NCBI RefSeq assembly: GCF_003268635.1
Contig: NZ_CP029639.1
Coordinates: 2,615,501 to 2,679,500 of the forward strand
Length of the DNA: 64,000 nucleotides
Direction of reading: 5' to 3'
Origin: Paenibacillus sp. DCT19
GTDB lineage: Bacteria; Bacillota; Bacilli; Paenibacillales; Paenibacillaceae
A model generated the notes under the pieces. The model made no database searches, was not told where the DNA came from, and was given only the letters and a program-made list of their open reading frames with translations. The position numbers and the translations under genes are program-made. Below, piece after piece: positions 42,623 through 51,607 of this stretch (its first letter is position 1; each line of letters starts with the position of its first letter).

Positions 42623-42961
42623 ATGGATGATCTAAAAGTTAAGGCATATAAGAGCATTTTATTTCAAGCATTGCTGGACATCAGGCAGCTTTCTGGAGCA
42701 ATTGTATGGGACGAACAACCACAACCAGAAGAGGGAGTACAGCAATCAATAACAACAAATGTAGTTCAACATGCTCAGGAAATTTTCCATATCAGCAATG
42801 CTTATCACAACTTAGCCGATGCATTGATTGATGATTTAGTCCATTTTAATGAAGAGAATTTTTGGAATCAGGTTGATCATTTAAGCAACACCTTTGCCAG
42901 CTTCAAGCATTATAAGTTGTTGTATAAACAATATAATGATGAAGCAAAAATGATAGATTAG
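42623..42961 (+). CDS. Hypothetical helical protein
   Basis: A 112-residue helical acidic protein, not recognised, with FLuxQALLDIRQL and HLSNTFASFKHYKLLYKQ helices. It starts 10 nt after the kinase stop and is likely cotranscribed with the neighbours. AGGGGTT is the only nearby Shine-Dalgarno-like element. Confidence 0.6.
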   Translation: MDDLKVKAYKSILFQALLDIRQLSGAIVWDEQPQPEEGVQQSITTNVVQHAQEIFHISNAYHNLADALIDDLVHFNEENFWNQVDHLSNTFASFKHYKLLYKQYNDEAKMID

Positions 42962-42973
42962 GAGGTTCCGGTG

Positions 42974-43534
42974 ATGCGTAACTTACCCACGATAACTCTT
43001 GAGCGGCTCCAATTACGTCCGTTCCAACTGCATGATGCAGATTCTGTTCAACAGCTAGCAGGAGATCCTTACATCGCGGAAATGACACTCTATATCCCTC
43101 ATCCGTATAAGGATGGTATGGCTGAGGAATGGATTTGCACACATCAGGATCAATTCATTGAAGGAAAATCAGTTACGCTAGCCATTGTGCACACAGAGGA
43201 ATCATATCTAATCGGTGCGATGACTATAGCACTTCATACTAAGTTTAATCACGGTGAACTGGCGTACTGGATTGGTGTACCATTTATGAATAATGGCTAT
43301 TGTACAGAGGCAGCCAGAGGTATGATGGCGTATGCGTTTGACGAATTAAAGTTAAATCGTGTGTACGCTCGTCATCTAGGTAAGAATCCAGCTTCAGGCA
43401 AAGTGATGGAGAAATTGGGTATGAAGTTTGAAGGATGCTTAAGGCAACATGTCATAAAGGGAGATACGTATGAGGATCTCGCATATTATGGTCTGCTTCA
43501 AGACGAGTATCTGGCCGAAAGGAGATCTGTATGA
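42974..43534 (+). CDS. RimJ/RimL-type GNAT acetyltransferase
   Basis: A 186-residue GNAT starting TITLERLQLRPFQLHD, the RimL N-terminal pattern. Acetyl-CoA region LAYWIGVPFMNNGYCTEAAR, then RHLGKNPASGKVMEKLGM. ATG 42974 has AGGAGG 8 nt upstream; GTG 42971 also fits. The TGA overlaps the next ATG. Confidence 0.88.
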   Translation: MRNLPTITLERLQLRPFQLHDADSVQQLAGDPYIAEMTLYIPHPYKDGMAEEWICTHQDQFIEGKSVTLAIVHTEESYLIGAMTIALHTKFNHGELAYWIGVPFMNNGYCTEAARGMMAYAFDELKLNRVYARHLGKNPASGKVMEKLGMKFEGCLRQHVIKGDTYEDLAYYGLLQDEYLAERRSV

Positions 43535-44034
43535 AGCTTTATCATTTTAGTGAAGAATCGGAAATTACAATATTTGAACCAAGAACGATTTATAATCAGA
43601 CGGATGCCAAAGTGTGGACGATTGATGCGTATCATGCTGCACATTATTTTTTCCCAAGAGAGTGCCCCAGAGTGTGTGTATGGTCTAAGGAAGATGCGGA
43701 ACAGCTCAATTTAGCTCAAGAATTTGGAGTAACTTCTACCAAACGTATGATAGCGATTGAGTCGGATTGGTATGACCGGGTGCGCGAAGGACACATCTAT
43801 AGATATACATTTGAGTCTGAGCATTTTGAGCTAGAAAACGAAGATGCAGGTTATTATACTTCGAAATGTACTGTTCGACCAATCGCCGTGGAACGCATGA
43901 ATGATTTAATCGGTGCAATTTTAAAAGAGGACATTGAGTTCAGGGTCATGCCTTCACTGATGCTATTGAAACAAAAAGTGCTGGAGTCGAATGTACAATT
44001 TTCGATGATTCGAATGAGAAATGCAAAGGAGTGA
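43531..44034 (+). CDS. DUF6886 family protein
   Basis: A 167-residue protein beginning MKLYHFSEESEI, with VWTIDAYHAAHYFFPRECPR in the middle, matching from memory the DUF6886 family. Function unknown. It overlaps the stop of the GNAT gene, and is followed by another GNAT 2 nt downstream, so it belongs to a coupled run. Confidence 0.72.
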   Translation: MKLYHFSEESEITIFEPRTIYNQTDAKVWTIDAYHAAHYFFPRECPRVCVWSKEDAEQLNLAQEFGVTSTKRMIAIESDWYDRVREGHIYRYTFESEHFELENEDAGYYTSKCTVRPIAVERMNDLIGAILKEDIEFRVMPSLMLLKQKVLESNVQFSMIRMRNAKE

Positions 44035-44036
44035 TT

Positions 44037-44552
44037 ATGATCGTCACTTTTCCAATGATTGAAACGGATCGATTAGTTCTTAGAGAGCTGACAATATCGG
44101 ACGCTCAAGCGGTGTTCCAACATTTCTCGGATGCAAGGGTTACTCAATTCATGGATATCGAGCCTTGTGTGAGCCTTACTGAAGCAGAAGAGATCATCCA
44201 ATTTCATATCGCAGATTCAGGTTGTAGATATGGTCTGTTTCTTAAGCTTAATCATGAGCTTGTAGGCACATGTGGGTTCCATTGTTGGGATCAGGGGCAG
44301 CCTTCCAAAGCGGAAATTGGCTTCGATTTGACTGCATCCTATTGGGGTCAAGGTCTAATGCATGAAGCGCTGACCGAGGTCGTCAAAATGGGGTTTGACC
44401 ACATGAAAGTTGATTATATTGAGGCAACGGTGGAGCAAGCAAATGCTCAATCCATTAGACTCCTGCAAAAGATGCATTTTCATAAACATGATGAGCTTGT
44501 TGACAATCTACTCTATTATACGTTGACCAAGAAAGAAGCAGCAGGTACTTAG
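44037..44552 (+). CDS. GNAT acetyltransferase (RimJ/RimL-like)
   Basis: A 171-residue GNAT. N-terminal METDRLVLREL-type segment (here IETDRLVLREL), AEIGFDLTASYWGQGLMHEA with the acetyl-CoA loop GQGLMH, and EATVEQANAQSIRLLQKM. ATG 44037 lies 5 nt after AAAGGAG. Acceptor unknown. Confidence 0.88.
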   Translation: MIVTFPMIETDRLVLRELTISDAQAVFQHFSDARVTQFMDIEPCVSLTEAEEIIQFHIADSGCRYGLFLKLNHELVGTCGFHCWDQGQPSKAEIGFDLTASYWGQGLMHEALTEVVKMGFDHMKVDYIEATVEQANAQSIRLLQKMHFHKHDELVDNLLYYTLTKKEAAGT

Positions 44553-44581
44553 AAGCTCACGATTCTAATAAAAAAGGAACG

Positions 44582-45064
44582 GTGAATGTTATGGACTCGC
44601 CCAAAATCACATTACAACGTATTACGAGAGAAAATGAATTAGCTTGTATAGCCCTCAGACCGCGAGAAGATCAATTATCACTCGTTGCTAGTAACGCTGA
44701 TTCCCTTGTGCATGCGGTGAAAGAGGTTACTTCAATACCTCATGGAATCTATGCAGATGATCTTATGGTTGGGTTTGTCCTATTTGACAACGAAGTGTAT
44801 TCAGACGGATATTACTGGATCTTGCGGTTGATGATTGACGAGAAATATCAGGGTCGGGGTTATGGGAGAAGTGCGATCAAGCAAATTATTAATCAATTGA
44901 AAGATAGAACGGATTGTAGACAAATCAGAGTATCGCATGTGCCTCACAATACGGTAGCTAATCGGTTATATAAGCGGTGTGGATTTCATGAAACAGGTGA
45001 GTTTGAAGATAATGGAGACATCATATTGAGCTATTCACTTGGGGTGAATGAACATGGTCATTAG
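44582..45064 (+). CDS. GNAT family N-acetyltransferase (spermidine-type)
   Basis: A 160-residue GNAT. LRLMIDEKYQGRGYGRSAIK (loop GRGYGR) and VSHVPHNTVANRLYKRCGF match the PaiA/BltD-like spermine/spermidine acetyltransferase pattern, though this is only suggestive. The start is GTG 44582 or ATG 44591. Its 3' end overlaps the NUDIX gene by 11 nt. Confidence 0.85.
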   Translation: MNVMDSPKITLQRITRENELACIALRPREDQLSLVASNADSLVHAVKEVTSIPHGIYADDLMVGFVLFDNEVYSDGYYWILRLMIDEKYQGRGYGRSAIKQIINQLKDRTDCRQIRVSHVPHNTVANRLYKRCGFHETGEFEDNGDIILSYSLGVNEHGH

Positions 45065-45506
45065 AACTGTTTCGCTCTGTCTAATTCGTAAAGGGGATAA
45101 CATTTTAGTGCAGGAAATCGTTGATCCAGTTGTTAAGCAAACCTTCTATAGACCCATTGGCGGAACCGTAGAGTATGGTGAGAACAGCAAAGATACAATT
45201 ATCCGAGAAGTAAAGGAAGAAATAGATGCGGAGATCGAAGAGCCAAAGTTGCTATATGTTATCGAAAATATTTTTTCATACTTAGATAATGTGGGTCATG
45301 AAATTGATTTTATATATGAAGCTGAACTGGTCGATCGAAGCTTGTATGATACCAACGAAATTCAAGGCATAGAAGGAGCCACTCCGTTCAGAGCGGTATG
45401 GAAATCGATCCCTGAACTCTCATCTCTTACATCGCATGCACAAGCAAAACTTGTCCCCGATGGATTGTTAGATTTACTGTTATCAGGCAACTTAGACCAT
45501 GGCTGA
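45054..45506 (+). CDS. NUDIX hydrolase
   Basis: A 150-residue NUDIX protein. The Nudix box is GGTVEYGENSKDTIIREVKE followed by EI, with the required R-E-x-x-E-E present. It starts inside the GNAT gene (11-nt overlap), so the two are coupled. Substrate unknown. It closes the run of plus-strand accessory genes. Confidence 0.88.
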   Translation: MVIRTVSLCLIRKGDNILVQEIVDPVVKQTFYRPIGGTVEYGENSKDTIIREVKEEIDAEIEEPKLLYVIENIFSYLDNVGHEIDFIYEAELVDRSLYDTNEIQGIEGATPFRAVWKSIPELSSLTSHAQAKLVPDGLLDLLLSGNLDHG

Positions 45507-45613
45507 TGGTGTGCCCATACGATATTTTCCCAACACAAGTGAATAGGTTTCATATATAATGAAAACTGTATTCCAACATACATATACTATCAATCGCGAG
45601 GTGCACCATAAAC

Positions 45614-46162
45614 ATGCCAACCATCTATGATTTTACTGTGACCAAAACGAGTGGCGAACGTTTCCCGCTCTATCAATATGAGGGTAAGCCTGTGCTGATC
45701 GTAAATACGGCAAGCAAATGTAAGTATACCCATCAGTTTGATGATATGCAGAAGCTCTTTGACCAGTACAAAGATCAGGGCTTACAGATTATCGGTTTTC
45801 CTTGCAATCAGTTTGCAGAACAAGAGCCGGGAAGTAGTGCAGAGGCAGAATCCTTCTGTCAGATTAATTATGGTGTGAAGTTCCCAATGTTCTCGAAATT
45901 GGACGTGAATGGTGAAGCAGCTCATCCATTGTATGACTTTCTGAAAAGATCGGGTCCATTCGCAGGTTTTGATGAGACAGATGTACAAGCGAAGTTACTG
46001 AAGCTTATGGTCGCGGATAAGGCGCCAGAATGGTTACATGGCGATGCAATCAAATGGAATTTCACTAAATTCCTAATTGATGGCGAGGGACGTGTAATTA
46101 AACGTTTTGAACCGATTGATTCCATTGCTGATATTCAGGCAAGCATTGAGCAACTTCTGTAA
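45614..46162 (+). CDS. Glutathione peroxidase family thiol peroxidase
   Basis: A 182-residue GPx fold protein. The peroxidatic Cys36 lies in NTASKCKYTHQF, with the catalytic Gln in FPCNQFAEQEPGS and Trp in IKWNFTKFL, so the tetrad is present with Cys, not Sec. It reduces peroxides, in Bacillales probably with thioredoxin or bacillithiol. AGGTGC is close upstream. It is the first ordinary chromosomal gene after the accessory region. Confidence 0.9.
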   Translation: MPTIYDFTVTKTSGERFPLYQYEGKPVLIVNTASKCKYTHQFDDMQKLFDQYKDQGLQIIGFPCNQFAEQEPGSSAEAESFCQINYGVKFPMFSKLDVNGEAAHPLYDFLKRSGPFAGFDETDVQAKLLKLMVADKAPEWLHGDAIKWNFTKFLIDGEGRVIKRFEPIDSIADIQASIEQLL

Positions 46163-46307
46163 TTGGACAAGGAGCAGATTGCGTTATCATAAGTTATAAT
46201 ACATGATGTTCCTATAGAGGCCATGACACGTAACGTAACCAGATATGTGTTCATGGCTTCTGTTGCTTCATGGGACAAAAACCTCTCTCCAACAGGAGGT
46301 ATTATTA

Positions 46308-47159
46308 ATGCCACGAATGATGCATTTTACCAACCCGCTTGAATATAGCTATCGCTCTACCAGTTTATTTAACGTGGGGAAGTCGGATGGATTTCATGCT
46401 CATGCTCAGTATGAGATTTATTATTTTCATGATGGGGAGTGTACGTATATCATTGGAGACCGTGTCTATGTGCTAGCACCGGGAGACTTAGTGCTGATGC
46501 ATGGCATGACGCTTCACAGACCCCATCCCATTGTAGGCAAACGTTATGAGCGAACGACACTTCACTTTGATCCTTCAGCAGTTCGCAGCCATTTACATCC
46601 GGATCGAATGGATGAAGTGCTCCAGCCTTTTGAAGAATTAGGGAATTGCCGAATTAATCTAAAAGGAGAAGTGCGAGCAGAGTTTGAACAATTGTTATTG
46701 CAGCTTCATCAGCTTTCATTGCACACAGGCTCCTTTGTACAGGAACGGTTGAACGTTCGATTGTGTGAACTTTTATATGTTATTGCTGGTATCTGTCAGG
46801 GCAACCTAGAAGAGCATCGCCCTTCTTCGGATAAAGAACGACATGTTCAACACATCATTCGATATGTAGACATGCATTATATGCATGATATTAGTCTGGA
46901 TGATCTGGCGAATGAGCTTCATCTATCGAAGCCTTATATGGCGGGTTTGTTCAAAGAAACGACAGGCAGTACGATCTTTAAATATCTATACGACCGGCGA
47001 ATCAATCAGGCCAAGGTGTTATTTCAGTTTCAACCTGGTATTAGTGTAACCGAAGCTGCACGTCTGTCAGGATTCAAGCGTTTGTCTCATTTTAGTCGCA
47101 TTTTCAAACAAAGTGTCGGTTGCGGTCCAGATCTGTACCGGACTCGTTTACACCAGTGA
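46308..47159 (+). CDS. AraC family transcriptional regulator
   Basis: A 283-residue regulator. The N-terminal cupin (AHAQYEIYYFHDGECTYIIG, LAPGDLVLMHGMTLHRPHPI) senses a ligand, typically a sugar. The C-terminal double helix-turn-helix (residues about 185-280) has ISLDDLANELHLSKPYMAGL and VTEAARLSGFKRLSHFSRIF. ATG 46308 has ACAGGAGGT 7 nt upstream. No cognate target adjoins it. Confidence 0.88.
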   Translation: MPRMMHFTNPLEYSYRSTSLFNVGKSDGFHAHAQYEIYYFHDGECTYIIGDRVYVLAPGDLVLMHGMTLHRPHPIVGKRYERTTLHFDPSAVRSHLHPDRMDEVLQPFEELGNCRINLKGEVRAEFEQLLLQLHQLSLHTGSFVQERLNVRLCELLYVIAGICQGNLEEHRPSSDKERHVQHIIRYVDMHYMHDISLDDLANELHLSKPYMAGLFKETTGSTIFKYLYDRRINQAKVLFQFQPGISVTEAARLSGFKRLSHFSRIFKQSVGCGPDLYRTRLHQ

Positions 47160-47165
47160 CATAGT

Positions 47166-47204
47166 TAAGGTCGGTCAGCGTATGCTGGTCGGCCTTTTTG
47201 TTGT
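47166..47204 (+). terminator. Rho-independent terminator
   Basis: AAGGTCGGTCAGC pairs with GCTGGTCGGCCTT over a GTAT loop, followed by a short T run, just after the AraC gene. Confidence 0.8.
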
Positions 47205-47322
47205 ATATGATGATCGAAATTGAGCAGCAAATACGCCATTCCTTTTGTTTAGAAGACAAGCAGAAAAGGTAAAGAAAGGGTAAAGAGAAGATCAGCATCT
47301 TAATTCGAAGGAGGCGTTAAGA

Positions 47323-47562
47323 ATGGAAAATAACAAATTAGGCGATACTACATCATCGAAACAGAAATATAATCACGATCACCCCGAGCAGTACCCCACG
47401 GAGAAGGAAAGTTTGTTCGATAAATATGAAGAGGAACAGACGGTAGATCCGATTCCGATGGAGGATTTGAATATGGAGAAACAAGAAGAGAAACGCAAAG
47501 ACGAGACAAAGAGTAATTCGTCCACAGAAGAGAAGTACCGCGCTGATTATCGGAAATCGTAA
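47323..47562 (+). CDS. Small charged, disordered protein
   Basis: A 79-residue hydrophilic protein, about half Glu/Lys/Asp/Asn, with no predicted fold; it may be an intrinsically disordered stress- or spore-type protein. GGAGGCG precedes the ATG. Not recognised. Confidence 0.6.
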   Translation: MENNKLGDTTSSKQKYNHDHPEQYPTEKESLFDKYEEEQTVDPIPMEDLNMEKQEEKRKDETKSNSSTEEKYRADYRKS

Positions 47563-47645
47563 ATATTCGATGAATGTCTGAGCTCTGAAAGTATGCACTT
47601 CATTGTAAAAAGGGATCACAAAGTTTGTATATTTAGTGAAAATAA

Positions 47646-47698
47646 ATTAGTTTATTGACTAATGTTTGTTACTATATTATAGTTACTAATGTTAGTAA
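47646..47698 (+). promoter_or_regulatory. Promoter and palindromic operator of the nitroreductase gene
   Basis: TTGACT (47655-47660) and TATAGT (47678-47683) with a 17-nt spacer form a good sigma-A promoter. ATTAGT-N6-ACTAAT overlaps the -35, and a perfect TTACTAA-TG-TTAGTAA palindrome (47683-47698) covers the transcription start region. Such operators suit a MarR or HxlR/YodB-type repressor that senses quinones or electrophiles. Confidence 0.7.
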
Positions 47699-47730
47699 GA
47701 TGAATGAAAAATTTAGGAGGCGAATATGTA

Positions 47731-48333
47731 ATGTCTACAACTTTCTTTGACGCGTTGAAAAACAGAAGATCTTATTATGGAATCAGTAAAGAATCCACTA
47801 TCTCGGATGCCAAAATCCAAGAGATCGTAGAAGAAGCGGTGAAATACACGCCAACTTCATTCAATTCACAAACATCCCGCGCAGTCGTATTGCTGGGCGA
47901 GCAACATGATAAATTGTGGAATCACACAGAAGAAATTTTGCGTGAGGTTGTAGGTAACGAAGAAGCATTCAAATCTACAGCTGAGAAAATGGCAGGATTC
48001 CGTAGCGGTTATGGTACGGTTCTGTTCTTCGAAGACAACAACGTAATTGCACAACTCCAACAGAACTTTGCAGCTTATGCGGATAATTTCCCAATCTGGG
48101 CTAACCAATCCAATGGTATGTTGCAACTGGTAATCTGGACAGCACTGGAACAAGAAGGGTTGGGCGCTTCCCTGCAACACTACAATCCACTGATCGATGA
48201 GAAAGTTAAACAAGAGTGGAACATTCCAGAGAACTGGAGATTGATCGCTCAGATGCCATTTGGTAAACCAACAGCTACACCAGGTGAGAAAGAATTCCAA
48301 CCGATTGAAGAGCGTGTAAAAGTACACAAATAA
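47731..48333 (+). CDS. Nitroreductase family protein (HBN1/YodC-like)
   Basis: A 200-residue FMN nitroreductase-like protein. FFDALKNRRSYYGISKEST is the FMN-binding N-terminus (Arg/Ser phosphate ligands), YTPTSFNSQTSRAVVL the flavin ring region and GLGASLQHYNP the C-terminal motif. It probably reduces quinones or nitroaromatics with NAD(P)H. ATG 47731 is chosen with AGGAGG about 9 nt away; an earlier in-frame start at 47704 has no site. A palindromic operator lies upstream. Confidence 0.9.
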   Translation: MSTTFFDALKNRRSYYGISKESTISDAKIQEIVEEAVKYTPTSFNSQTSRAVVLLGEQHDKLWNHTEEILREVVGNEEAFKSTAEKMAGFRSGYGTVLFFEDNNVIAQLQQNFAAYADNFPIWANQSNGMLQLVIWTALEQEGLGASLQHYNPLIDEKVKQEWNIPENWRLIAQMPFGKPTATPGEKEFQPIEERVKVHK

Positions 48334-48386
48334 GCTACATTGCTTAACTGCTTCATATACAAATTTCCAACATTTAACCACATACG

Positions 48387-48446
48387 GCCTCGCTTCAATT
48401 TGGTACGATGATTTATGTTCGTACTCCAATGAAGTGAGGCTTTTTA
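48387..48446 (+). terminator. Rho-independent terminator
   Basis: GCCTCGCTTCA...TGG pairs with CCAATGAAGTGAGGC over an AT-rich loop, followed by TTTTT. It lies between the nitroreductase gene and the SLH-GH18 gene. Confidence 0.8.
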
Positions 48447-48478
48447 ATGTGATAAATGAAAGAAAGAAACGTATCTAT

Positions 48479-50089
48479 ATGCGGGCTTTAAAACTGGTAT
48501 TGAGTGGCGTAGTTCTTCTTGGATCAATGATGAGTTACAACAACAACAAGGCTCAAGCAGCAGGTGCTACGCAACAATTTCAAGATATCAGTAATAGTTA
48601 TGCACGTATTGCTATTATGAATCTAGTAAATAAGGGCATTGCTGCGGGGACCACCGACCATACATTTGAGCCTAAGAAAGCAGTGACCCGAGCTGAGTTT
48701 GCCACTTTTGCGGTTAGAGTACTGGGACTTAAGCCGGTGAAAAACAATCTGAGTCCCTATCAGGATACGAGTTCAACTGCATGGTATTACGGCAATATCT
48801 CTGCGATGACAAACCTTAATATTATGGAAGGAAAGGGTCAAGGGATATTCCAACCTAATGCCAACATTACGAGAGAGGAAGCAGCAACACTGCTGGTGAG
48901 AATGCTGAAACAGCAGACAGGCTCTACCGGACTACTTCCTTATACTTATGCAGATGCATCCCTTATATCAGGTTGGGCCAAACCTTATGTTCAGGTGGTC
49001 TATCAATTAGGCTTAATGCGAGGCAGTGATGGATATTTCCGACCACAGGATCAGGTGACAAGAGAAGAGGCGGCGGTTATGCTTCATGCGATATTGCAGA
49101 ATAAAGCATGGTCTGAGCAGCTGCAAACACCAGATCAATTGGGGATTCAGCTTGGTTGGCAATATGATTCAACGACAGCAGAATTTAAGCAACAGGTGCA
49201 ACAATCGGAAGTGAACACACTCGTGCCCAGGTGGTTTTTCCTGAATAGTAGCATGCAGGTGACAGACCATACGGATTCCACGCTATTAACGTGGGCAAGG
49301 TCTACGGGGAGGGAGGTGTGGCCTCTTCTTGGGAACCGTTCCAATCCGACACTTACCCATCAGATGTTATCTAGTGCTACGAATCGTGCCAATGTGATAT
49401 CTCAGGTGGTTGCTTATGTGATAAAATATGATTTACATGGCATTAATGTAGATTTTGAGAATGTACAGCCTGCTGATCGAGAGGGGTTGACTACATTTGT
49501 CACATCCCTGGCGACATCTCTACACGCGATAGGCGCTGTTATATCTGTGGATGTGTCACCTAACCTTGGAACGGATTGGACGGCAGCTTTTGATTACGCT
49601 AGGTTAGGAGCAGTATCCGATTATATGGTATTGATGGGATATGAGGAGCATTGGAATGGTGACCCCATTGCGGGTTCGGTTGCCTCCCTTCCGTGGGTAG
49701 AACAGGGACTGGATACCATGCTTGCTGACGTTACACGCTCCAAAGTAATATTGGCGCTGCCACTCTATACACGGGATTGGTCATCACAGAACACAGCTAC
49801 AAGTTCATGGGATATAACGCTTGGTGAGCAGGGAATGCGAGCCAAGGCTCAAGGTTCTGTGAGACAATGGAATGCAAGTTTGGCACAGTATGTCATTGGT
49901 TATTCAGGTAGCGGTATTCCACGATATATCTGGGCAGAAGATAGCCGTTCGTTGACTGCCAAAGTGAGGATGAGTACAGAAAGGAAAATTGCTGGTTTAG
50001 CGTACTGGTATATGGGCGGAGAAACCTCGGATGTGTGGAACGCCATTTCGAATGCTGATCGCTTTGAATCATATGTGTTTTCATATTAA
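48479..50089 (+). CDS. SLH-anchored GH18-family hydrolase
   Basis: A 536-residue secreted protein. Signal peptide ending about residue 28 (AQAA); three SLH domains (residues about 30-205) with the ITRAEFA/TREEAA repeats that anchor to cell-wall polymers; then a GH18 TIM barrel (about 215-530). The catalytic DxxDxDxE motif is seen as INVDFEN with D325 and E327. It probably cleaves chitin or peptidoglycan-type beta-1,4-GlcNAc links at the cell surface. ATG 48479 is chosen; upstream in-frame starts lie inside the terminator. No strong Shine-Dalgarno is seen. Confidence 0.85.
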   Translation: MRALKLVLSGVVLLGSMMSYNNNKAQAAGATQQFQDISNSYARIAIMNLVNKGIAAGTTDHTFEPKKAVTRAEFATFAVRVLGLKPVKNNLSPYQDTSSTAWYYGNISAMTNLNIMEGKGQGIFQPNANITREEAATLLVRMLKQQTGSTGLLPYTYADASLISGWAKPYVQVVYQLGLMRGSDGYFRPQDQVTREEAAVMLHAILQNKAWSEQLQTPDQLGIQLGWQYDSTTAEFKQQVQQSEVNTLVPRWFFLNSSMQVTDHTDSTLLTWARSTGREVWPLLGNRSNPTLTHQMLSSATNRANVISQVVAYVIKYDLHGINVDFENVQPADREGLTTFVTSLATSLHAIGAVISVDVSPNLGTDWTAAFDYARLGAVSDYMVLMGYEEHWNGDPIAGSVASLPWVEQGLDTMLADVTRSKVILALPLYTRDWSSQNTATSSWDITLGEQGMRAKAQGSVRQWNASLAQYVIGYSGSGIPRYIWAEDSRSLTAKVRMSTERKIAGLAYWYMGGETSDVWNAISNADRFESYVFSY

Positions 50090-50098
50090 ATATAGCTA

Positions 50099-50146
50099 CA
50101 ACCCAAATAAACCGAGTTGCTCGCGGATGGTTTGGGTTGTTTGCTT
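50099..50146 (+). terminator. Rho-independent terminator
   Basis: CAACCCAAA pairs with TTTGGGTTG over a 23-nt internal region and is followed by TTTGCTTT, directly after the SLH-GH18 stop. Confidence 0.7.
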
Positions 50147-50260
50147 TGGATCAAACTATAGGTAGACGTTTGAGTTAGTGTAGTTGGTTTAATGAATATA
50201 AGGGTTTTATGAAACTACACATAGAAGAAAAGAAGATGATAGCATTGGAGGAGAGAGAGC

Positions 50261-51190
50261 ATGCAGAATTATGATTGCATTATTGTAGGCGGAGGAATCG
50301 CAGGGCTTCAGGCAGCTATTCAGCTGGGACGTTATAGCTCACATCATGTGCTTGTAATTGATGCGGGAGAAGGACGATCCACCCTGTGCCGAACCTATCA
50401 TAATATTCTTGGTTATCCTGACGGCGTTTCCGGAGAAGAGTTACGCGCCAAAGGCAGAATGCAGGCAGAACGAACCGGAGTTGATTTTCAAAAGGGTCGT
50501 GTAATTGAAGCTCAGCGAAAAGGGGAACGTATTCAGCTTACCTGTGATAATGGGTTAACTTTTGAAGCGAGTACCGTTCTTCTGGCTACTGGACTTTCTG
50601 ATCGTATTCCCGATATCCAGGGATTAAACCCTACTCTCGGCAAGACGGTGTATGTATGCCCGGATTGTGACGGCTATGAGATACAAGACCGTAAGACCGT
50701 TTTGTTAGGTTCTGGCGAGGCTGGTGCGAATATGGCGTTGGTACTCATTGAGCGAACCAATGATCTGTTATATGTGAATCATGAACATAAGCAGATCTCC
50801 GCTGAGCTTCATCGTCGGATGAAGGAAGAAGGGGTTCGTTACCTTGAAGCTACTGTGCAGGAAGTGCAGCAATCCGAAGAGGGTTATATTACAGGAATTC
50901 TAACCGAAGATGGTCAGATGTTTGAATCTGAGCGGGGTTTTATCGCTTTTGGAGGCAACCGGGTACACTATGAGTTGGCGGAGCAATTGGGTGCTGAGAT
51001 TGCTGACAATAGACATGTGAGAGCTGATCCACGCACAATGCAAGCAGCTCCAAATGTATGGATTGCGGGTGATCTTGGTGTGCATGCCGAACAAGCGACA
51101 GTTGCTATGGGAGAAGGAGCGATTGCAGCTATCTGGATTCACAAGGAATTGCAGCGTATTGCTAAGGAAACAAAGGTAAGCCAGCTCTAA
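50261..51190 (+). CDS. Thioredoxin-reductase-like FAD/NAD(P) oxidoreductase
   Basis: A 309-residue protein. FAD-binding IIVGGGIAGLQAAIQLG at the start, the redox-type CPDCDGYE segment (Cys pair, two residues apart), a second Rossmann loop VLLGSGEAGANMAL, and the C-terminal AGDLG. It fits the TrxR-like group used for disulfide or flavin-linked reduction; specificity unknown. GGAGGAGAGAG precedes ATG 50261. Confidence 0.88.
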   Translation: MQNYDCIIVGGGIAGLQAAIQLGRYSSHHVLVIDAGEGRSTLCRTYHNILGYPDGVSGEELRAKGRMQAERTGVDFQKGRVIEAQRKGERIQLTCDNGLTFEASTVLLATGLSDRIPDIQGLNPTLGKTVYVCPDCDGYEIQDRKTVLLGSGEAGANMALVLIERTNDLLYVNHEHKQISAELHRRMKEEGVRYLEATVQEVQQSEEGYITGILTEDGQMFESERGFIAFGGNRVHYELAEQLGAEIADNRHVRADPRTMQAAPNVWIAGDLGVHAEQATVAMGEGAIAAIWIHKELQRIAKETKVSQL

Positions 51191-51236
51191 CCGATGAAAA
51201 TCATCAGTGACCTATCTCGCATAAAATAAAGAAGAA

Positions 51237-51286
51237 GAAAAGTCCTTGTACCCTTGTTCGGGTAGAAGGACTTTTTCTTTCTGTAG
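51237..51286 (+). terminator. Bidirectional-looking terminator
   Basis: AAAAGTCCTT...ACCC pairs with GGGT...AAGGACTTTTTC. It lies between the convergent TrxR-like gene and the small minus-strand gene and could serve both. Confidence 0.75.
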
Positions 51287-51292
51287 TACGTG

Positions 51293-51481
51293 TTATGATT
51301 TGTTCTTATCATTTTGATCATTTTTGGTGTTTTTGTTTGGGTGAGCTATATTATCCACGATATCTCCTAAAGCATCCTCAATCATGTCTGTTGGACCTGG
51401 ATTGTCTTGGTCTGGATGTAAGATGGCGTTTACACCAGGTTTCAGATTTTCATTTCTTTTATCTTTTTTTGATTCGCTCAT
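51293..51481 (-). CDS. Small hydrophilic protein
   Basis: A 62-residue charged protein (MSESKKDKRNENLKPGVNAI...) with an acidic middle and Lys/Asn-rich tail, probably disordered. AAGGAGG lies 8 nt before ATG 51481 on the minus strand; the longer in-frame start is rejected. Not recognised; resembles small spore or stress proteins. Confidence 0.62.
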   Translation of the reverse strand: MSESKKDKRNENLKPGVNAILHPDQDNPGPTDMIEDALGDIVDNIAHPNKNTKNDQNDKNKS

Positions 51482-51607
51482 AAGTTGTTCCTCCTTCTGA
51501 TATAAAGTACGAGGTATACCTAACATCTGCAATTGTTGTAATCTATATGTAAACGATTAACCAATTCGTTTCATTTGAAACGTGGTAAATGGAGGGATCA
51601 GGTACAA

